Of a DNA stretch of 64,000 bases, positions 62,401 through 64,000 are shown piece after piece (the stretch's first letter is position 1; every line of letters starts with the position of its first letter). The DNA comes from Paludibaculum fermentans. GTDB lineage: Bacteria > Acidobacteriota > Terriglobia > Bryobacterales > Bryobacteraceae. Under the pieces are notes generated by a model, which saw nothing but the letters and a program-made list of their open reading frames with translations, searched no databases and was not told the origin of the DNA. A program made the position numbers and the translations under genes. Location of the stretch: NCBI RefSeq assembly GCF_015277775.1, contig NZ_CP063849.1, forward strand, positions 6,525,501 through 6,589,500. The letters are read 5' to 3'.

Positions 62401-63878
62401 TAGAAGAACTGTTCATCGGCGAACACGACCTCGGCACTCCCATCGCTGTTGAAGTCGAAGACAGAGGCGGAGGTGACGCCGGAGCTGCCATCCAGGATGG
62501 GCACGCTCCATTTCATGGCGCCATCGGTCTCATAGACGATGAAATGCGCATTGTCGGCCACGCCGATCTCGGGCTGCCCGTCGTTGTCGAAATCGGCGAT
62601 CACCGGGGGGCCGCCGCGCGCGAATGCGCCGGGGGCGTCGGAGACCCATTTGAGGGAGCCGTCGTGTTCCAGCAGGTAGAGGCTGAAGCTGCCGTTGGGC
62701 CGGACGACAACCTCCGGGTAGGGGTCGGCGTCGAAGTTGCCGACTGCTACGAAGCCGTCAAAGAGCCCCCAGCCGCCATAGGCGGCGCCGGTTTTGTCCC
62801 AGTAGATGGTGCCGTCCGCGCGGTAAGCGGTGGGGCCGGCGATAACTTCCAGCTTGCCGTCCAAGTCGAGATCGGCCACCACGGAGGCGCGTGCCGTGGC
62901 GCCGAAGCCGCCGGTGCTGCCGGCGCCGGTCCAGAGCAGTGTGCCGTTGGCGTTGAATACCATGTTGCCGACCACCAGGTTGATGGTGCCGTTGGCGTTC
63001 AGGTCGGCGGCCGAGATTCCCACCCAGCAGTTCGTCTGCGCCAGGGGGCCCGCTAGTTGCTGGATGCCGCGCCACTTCAAACCGCCGTCGTGCTCAAAGG
63101 CGATGAGACGGCACGATTCGTCCGCCGTGATGATCTCCGGACGGCCATCGCCATCAATATCGGCCAGCGTCACCCCGGCTCCGGGATGCACGCGGAGCGC
63201 GGGGTCCGTGATCGACAGCAGGGGTGAGCCCGTATCACCGGAAACCACGCGCAGCACGCCGTTCTGGAATTCGCCGGTGATGAGTTCAAAGGTCGTGAAC
63301 ACGACATCCGGTACGCCGTCGCCATTCACGTCTCCGACGACGGGCGTGTTAGTGACGGCGCGGCTGGCGGGGACGTCGAAGAAGGTGTCGCGCAGCCACT
63401 TTACCTGCGGGTTGAGGGCGGTGGAGGCAGGCGGAGTGAACTTGCTGTTCTGGCCCGTGTGGCGCACGTTGTTCTCTTCGTTCTGCTCAGCAATCGCAGA
63501 AGCGGAGTCGGCGAGGACGTAGAGAATATTGCCTTTGAATTGAAGAGTTCCGCCCAGCGTGATGCTGACGGGCGTGCCGGCATTGACGGCCAGTGCCGAG
63601 TTCACTGTAGCCGTGCCCAGGGACTGGTCTGTGCCGCTGTCGTATTTGCCATTGGCATTGCGATCCTCAAACGCGCGCACCTGGAACGAACCGGCCGTTG
63701 CGGCCGAGCCCTGGTTCTTCACCGTGGCGCTGAGAGTGCCGGTGGTGACCAGGGTCTGGGCGTCCGTAGTGACGGAGCCCGTGATGGCGGTGACGACGAG
63801 GTCCGGTGTGGCCTGTGACCAGAGCCACCCGGCGGCGGCCAGTGGAAGTACGCAAAGAGATAGGGTGCGGGTGTTCAT
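56478..63878 (-). CDS. Giant secreted RHS-repeat protein with FG-GAP, CARDB, Fn3 and Ig-like modules
   Basis: The protein has 2,466 residues from ATG 63878, behind GGAGGAAATC; a start 51 bases earlier would precede the signal peptide (MNTRTLSLCVLPLAAAGWLW). Approximate modules: CARDB (25-130); FG-GAP/VCBS propeller (147-560; VVGDVNGDGVPDVVFTT); second CARDB (607-715); fibronectin III (730-817); four putative Ig/cadherin-like domains (817-1183; ATDPDAGEVLTFAL); one more Ig-like domain (1183-1280); a domain preceding RHS repeats (1283-1425); YD/RHS repeats (about 1427-2190; AYDAQGNLLSRNDGTGRTTT); the RHS-associated core (2193-2300; YDPTLGRFLQKDP ... NYTDPSG); and a 165-residue unique tip with a hydrophobic start and a Gly/Pro-rich end. 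In polymorphic-toxin RHS proteins the tip is the effector; none is recognised here. Confidence 0.9.
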   Translation of the reverse strand: MNTRTLSLCVLPLAAAGWLWSQATPDLVVTAITGSVTTDAQTLVTTGTLSATVKNQGSAATAGSFQVRAFEDRNANGKYDSGTDQSLGTATVNSALAVNAGTPVSITLGGTLQFKGNILYVLADSASAIAEQNEENNVRHTGQNSKFTPPASTALNPQVKWLRDTFFDVPASRAVTNTPVVGDVNGDGVPDVVFTTFELITGEFQNGVLRVVSGDTGSPLLSITDPALRVHPGAGVTLADIDGDGRPEIITADESCRLIAFEHDGGLKWRGIQQLAGPLAQTNCWVGISAADLNANGTINLVVGNMVFNANGTLLWTGAGSTGGFGATARASVVADLDLDGKLEVIAGPTAYRADGTIYWDKTGAAYGGWGLFDGFVAVGNFDADPYPEVVVRPNGSFSLYLLEHDGSLKWVSDAPGAFARGGPPVIADFDNDGQPEIGVADNAHFIVYETDGAMKWSVPILDGSSGVTSASVFDFNSDGSAEVVFADEQFFYIFRGTDGAILNQFPRSSSTALEMPVVADVDGDGHADIVVPAVPGGATPQLGVRVYSGANGNWANSRKLWNQHAYSITNINDDLTVPRVVTPNWLTPGLNNFRVNGLLPTSLTAPNSAPDLVPSLLRRIDSNFPAQTLLLARIGNGGSSPAGVHRVEFRNGSGGPLLGAVNTSHPLAPGEFEDVQVVWLNPPAGALNLVVTADTAAAVTEGDETNNVAAAQLLIGLGPTTAVDDLISRFKDSGADLKWTPVPGAASYNIYRRSGAAGATSIRNGLVTTLGSYSDQGLTNGTTYFYNVRWVDAKGLESPLGTESSATPIPRTQRGDTPPTITSSPITRVRTGVAYQYMPVAADPDAGEVLTWLLTAPPQGMTINSSTGRLDWTPGAGQGGAYRIQLRVRDSKGREALQAFNLFVETQVINNAPLFSSRPPTSGNVGRVYAYTLKATDPDAGEVLTFALVSGPGGMTVNPSTGLLQWTPSSAGTFPVSVRVSDIAGATANQSWSLLVVNQNHGPVITTTPPPTGRVGQTYSYAPKATDADAGDVLTWSLRAAPNGMTINPLTGVLLWNAAVAQIGSNPVTLEVRDIIGAIATQTWNITVSAVVNGPPVITSTAPTQSQVNGLYIYQVTATDPENDGLLYNLLTAPTGMTVSNLGKIQWTPAANQTGANSVTVRVGDTFGNGVTQSFVVTVSGADTTPPTVTILSPAPSTTVSGDVTVRGSVIDANLKSWELEYQVKGDASWTRLAEGTTNVTNAALAVLPSSLLADNPYLIRLVGRDQTQVATAFQEIIVSSGEYKPGAFSVTFNDMTVATAGMPIVMRRIYNSTKPYANDFGRGWSLGYGEFDLRSDASFNVFVTLPSGRRAKFAFAPIQSNPLFPTLDNNYVAPAGSGDELVNLDCPQFFGGAQGMVCLGGNAAFQPYNPRNFRLKTREGLTFLLSNGLVTEIQDRAGNRTQVAPNGVTSWTGRSVVITRDGSGRITEMADTRGARLRYTYDSLGRLLSVTDQLSKVTTFVYLGSTHYLTEIHSPNNCTGIKEEYDATGRVISSTDAAGQKTSIAYDVTGRTRTVTLPGGTIVTEAYDAQGNLLSRNDGTGRTTTYTYDAGNHLTSIQLPSGRRAVFTYDAAGNLLSEANTPLVGSPLVTSYQYTAQNLIDTITKPNGDTVRHIYDATGNLLTREVRNAANVLVESESSTWDAQARRITRTSGGVTKTFAYNATSDMISERWPSGATWNYSYDSAGNLVSWFDANGVQTQIEFDNYNKVTAVKQNGVTLARYSWNEFGKLASAIDGLNQATTYGYNCAAELVSVTDAQGHTHQYTRNSRSQVSASIDMLSRQTSFLYDGAGRETAHTTPDGGATSSVWSPDSMLSSLTRPTGGVIQTSYDGYGRIATETRPDRNITYTFDNLSRLLQGTEVHGLTTLQTAMTWNAANRLVTSTQTGGRTVSVAYDQSGRRTSLTAPDGSITNYSYDTDGRLSLIATGVNSTSFTYDGNGRRTLMTHSNGASVAYAYNGRGQLTSLILRNGSGGVIRSWLLSYDAVGRKTGAVMNDGTIAWTYDSLNRLTGETITSAGLGNRSRTWSYDAAGNRLDSGAVFGTDHRLVQNAANAFTYDASGNQTARGATNFTFDVMNQMKTGANIFANNDMFGRRIKRSADLDHVYDGLNLVQMYNFGTVFERFTLHPDTGEPLFLTQGANAFFYIPGLMRSIWAITDASGTVVQNYAYDAWGEMLQNNGNFLFSAVRYNPFTYTGAYLDIETGTYHMQARDYDPTLGRFLQKDPVLGSFYDPKSQHPYAYALNNPLNYTDPSGRVAAVEYMLMIKENHMLKASGAVAGTGLGFSGNILYFLGDFLGKVSPSGFDLATAWSQSAKAASNYGEAVNKVASYFDTEDLPFADGFINGIQAGNPAGCGVTAPGANNVLPPGFGNAPQLNGVGGLGFQPTIGPNGFSIQPKAPSILGFQAGGLGCGQSLANSWISANAP

Positions 63879-63898
63879 GATTTCCTCCGGGCAGCGGC

Positions 63899-64000
63899 CT
63901 AGCGGCGGCGGGAAAAGGCCGAGGTCCAAATGCGGCGGGACAGGCAGACACTCAGGCCCGAGGCGAGTAGCAGCGCAGTGCCTGGTTCCGGGACGCCCGT
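63899..64000 (-). CDS. PEP-CTERM protein, C-terminal end only
   Basis: The minus-strand frame entering from base 64000 reads TGVPEPGTALLLASGLSVCL, then SRRIWTSAFSRRR and a TAG stop at 63901-63899. This is a complete PEP-CTERM sorting signal: the VPEP box, a hydrophobic stretch and a basic tail. The rest of the protein lies outside the window. In PEP-CTERM bacteria the tail is cut by exosortase as the protein reaches the envelope. It ends 20 bases before the RHS gene start on the same strand, so the two may be co-transcribed. Confidence 0.75.
   Translation of the reverse strand, partial: TGVPEPGTALLLASGLSVCLSRRIWTSAFSRRR

Noticed and set aside
1-64000. tRNA, rRNA, insertion sequences, integrases, CRISPR arrays or prophage
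   Set aside because: I found no cloverleaf or rRNA-like stretch, no transposase or integrase motif, and no short direct-repeat array by reading both strands; short tRNAs could still be missed by eye.

Overview
The window is a GC-rich bacterial chromosome segment. Its gene content fits an Acidobacteriota genome of the Solibacter/Bryobacter/Paludibaculum kind. The reasons are the very large secreted proteins built from SBBP, BACON, NHL and RCC1 modules, a C-terminal TIGR03437-type domain protein, Ser/Thr kinases fused to TPR repeats beside a Sigma70-ECF factor, a PEP-CTERM signal and many secreted or Tat-type catabolic enzymes. The taxonomic assignment is inference from protein style; no rRNA gene is present.

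Layout. (1) 1-5.2 kb: a pair of secreted proteins (minus), a DegT/StrS-type aminotransferase (plus), a LysM amidase (minus) and a class I glutamine-amidotransferase hydrolase (plus). (2) 5.2-7.1 kb: a DinG-type helicase. (3) 7.1-11.8 kb: the conserved block rpmH-rnpA-yidD-yidC-khpB-mnmE on the minus strand behind a strong promoter, with no dnaA beside it. (4) 11.8-14.5 kb: a secreted Ala/Thr/Lys repeat protein, an MscS channel, a 72-residue protein and a TrmJ-type RNA methyltransferase. (5) 14.6-19.1 kb: a minus-strand operon of glycerophosphodiesterase, esterase, hydantoinase-A-like protein and a DUF6807/PmoA-like protein. (6) 19.1-26.3 kb: a plus-strand run of Tricorn-like protease, Tat-exported Gfo/Idh/MocA oxidoreductase, TIM-barrel isomerase and ilvD with a terminator. 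(7) 26.3-27.7 kb: a decayed gene tail and an orphan hypothetical gene. (8) 27.7-31.4 kb: minus-strand glgA, trxA, PLP decarboxylase and DinB-like gene. (9) 31.4-33.1 kb: a Spy-like protein and a DEAD-box helicase. (10) 33.1-33.4 kb: a 300-base gap with divergent promoters and a probable structured RNA that resembles 6S RNA. (11) 33.4-37.3 kb: a three-gene overlapping operon of FG-GAP protein, response regulator and histidine kinase. (12) 37.4-39.2 kb: two minus-strand Acidobacteria-style genes, one with a terminator-like leader. (13) 39.5-51.1 kb: one 3,853-residue secreted multi-propeller protein. (14) 51.2-56.4 kb: a TIGR03437-type protein, a membrane Ser/Thr kinase with TPRs, an ECF sigma factor and a free-standing kinase 'head' domain. 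(15) 56.5-64 kb: a 2,466-residue RHS protein and the tail of a PEP-CTERM protein.

Most catabolic genes encode secreted proteins, which suggests degradation of complex organic matter. The last 25 kb is dominated by giant surface or secreted repeat proteins next to a kinase/sigma-factor signalling module. The most interesting leads are the free-standing kinase-head domain next to the ECF factor, the candidate structured RNA at 33.2-33.4 kb, and two leaders in which an intrinsic terminator runs directly into a Shine-Dalgarno site.

All functional calls are from motif and family recognition by eye. No database search was run.
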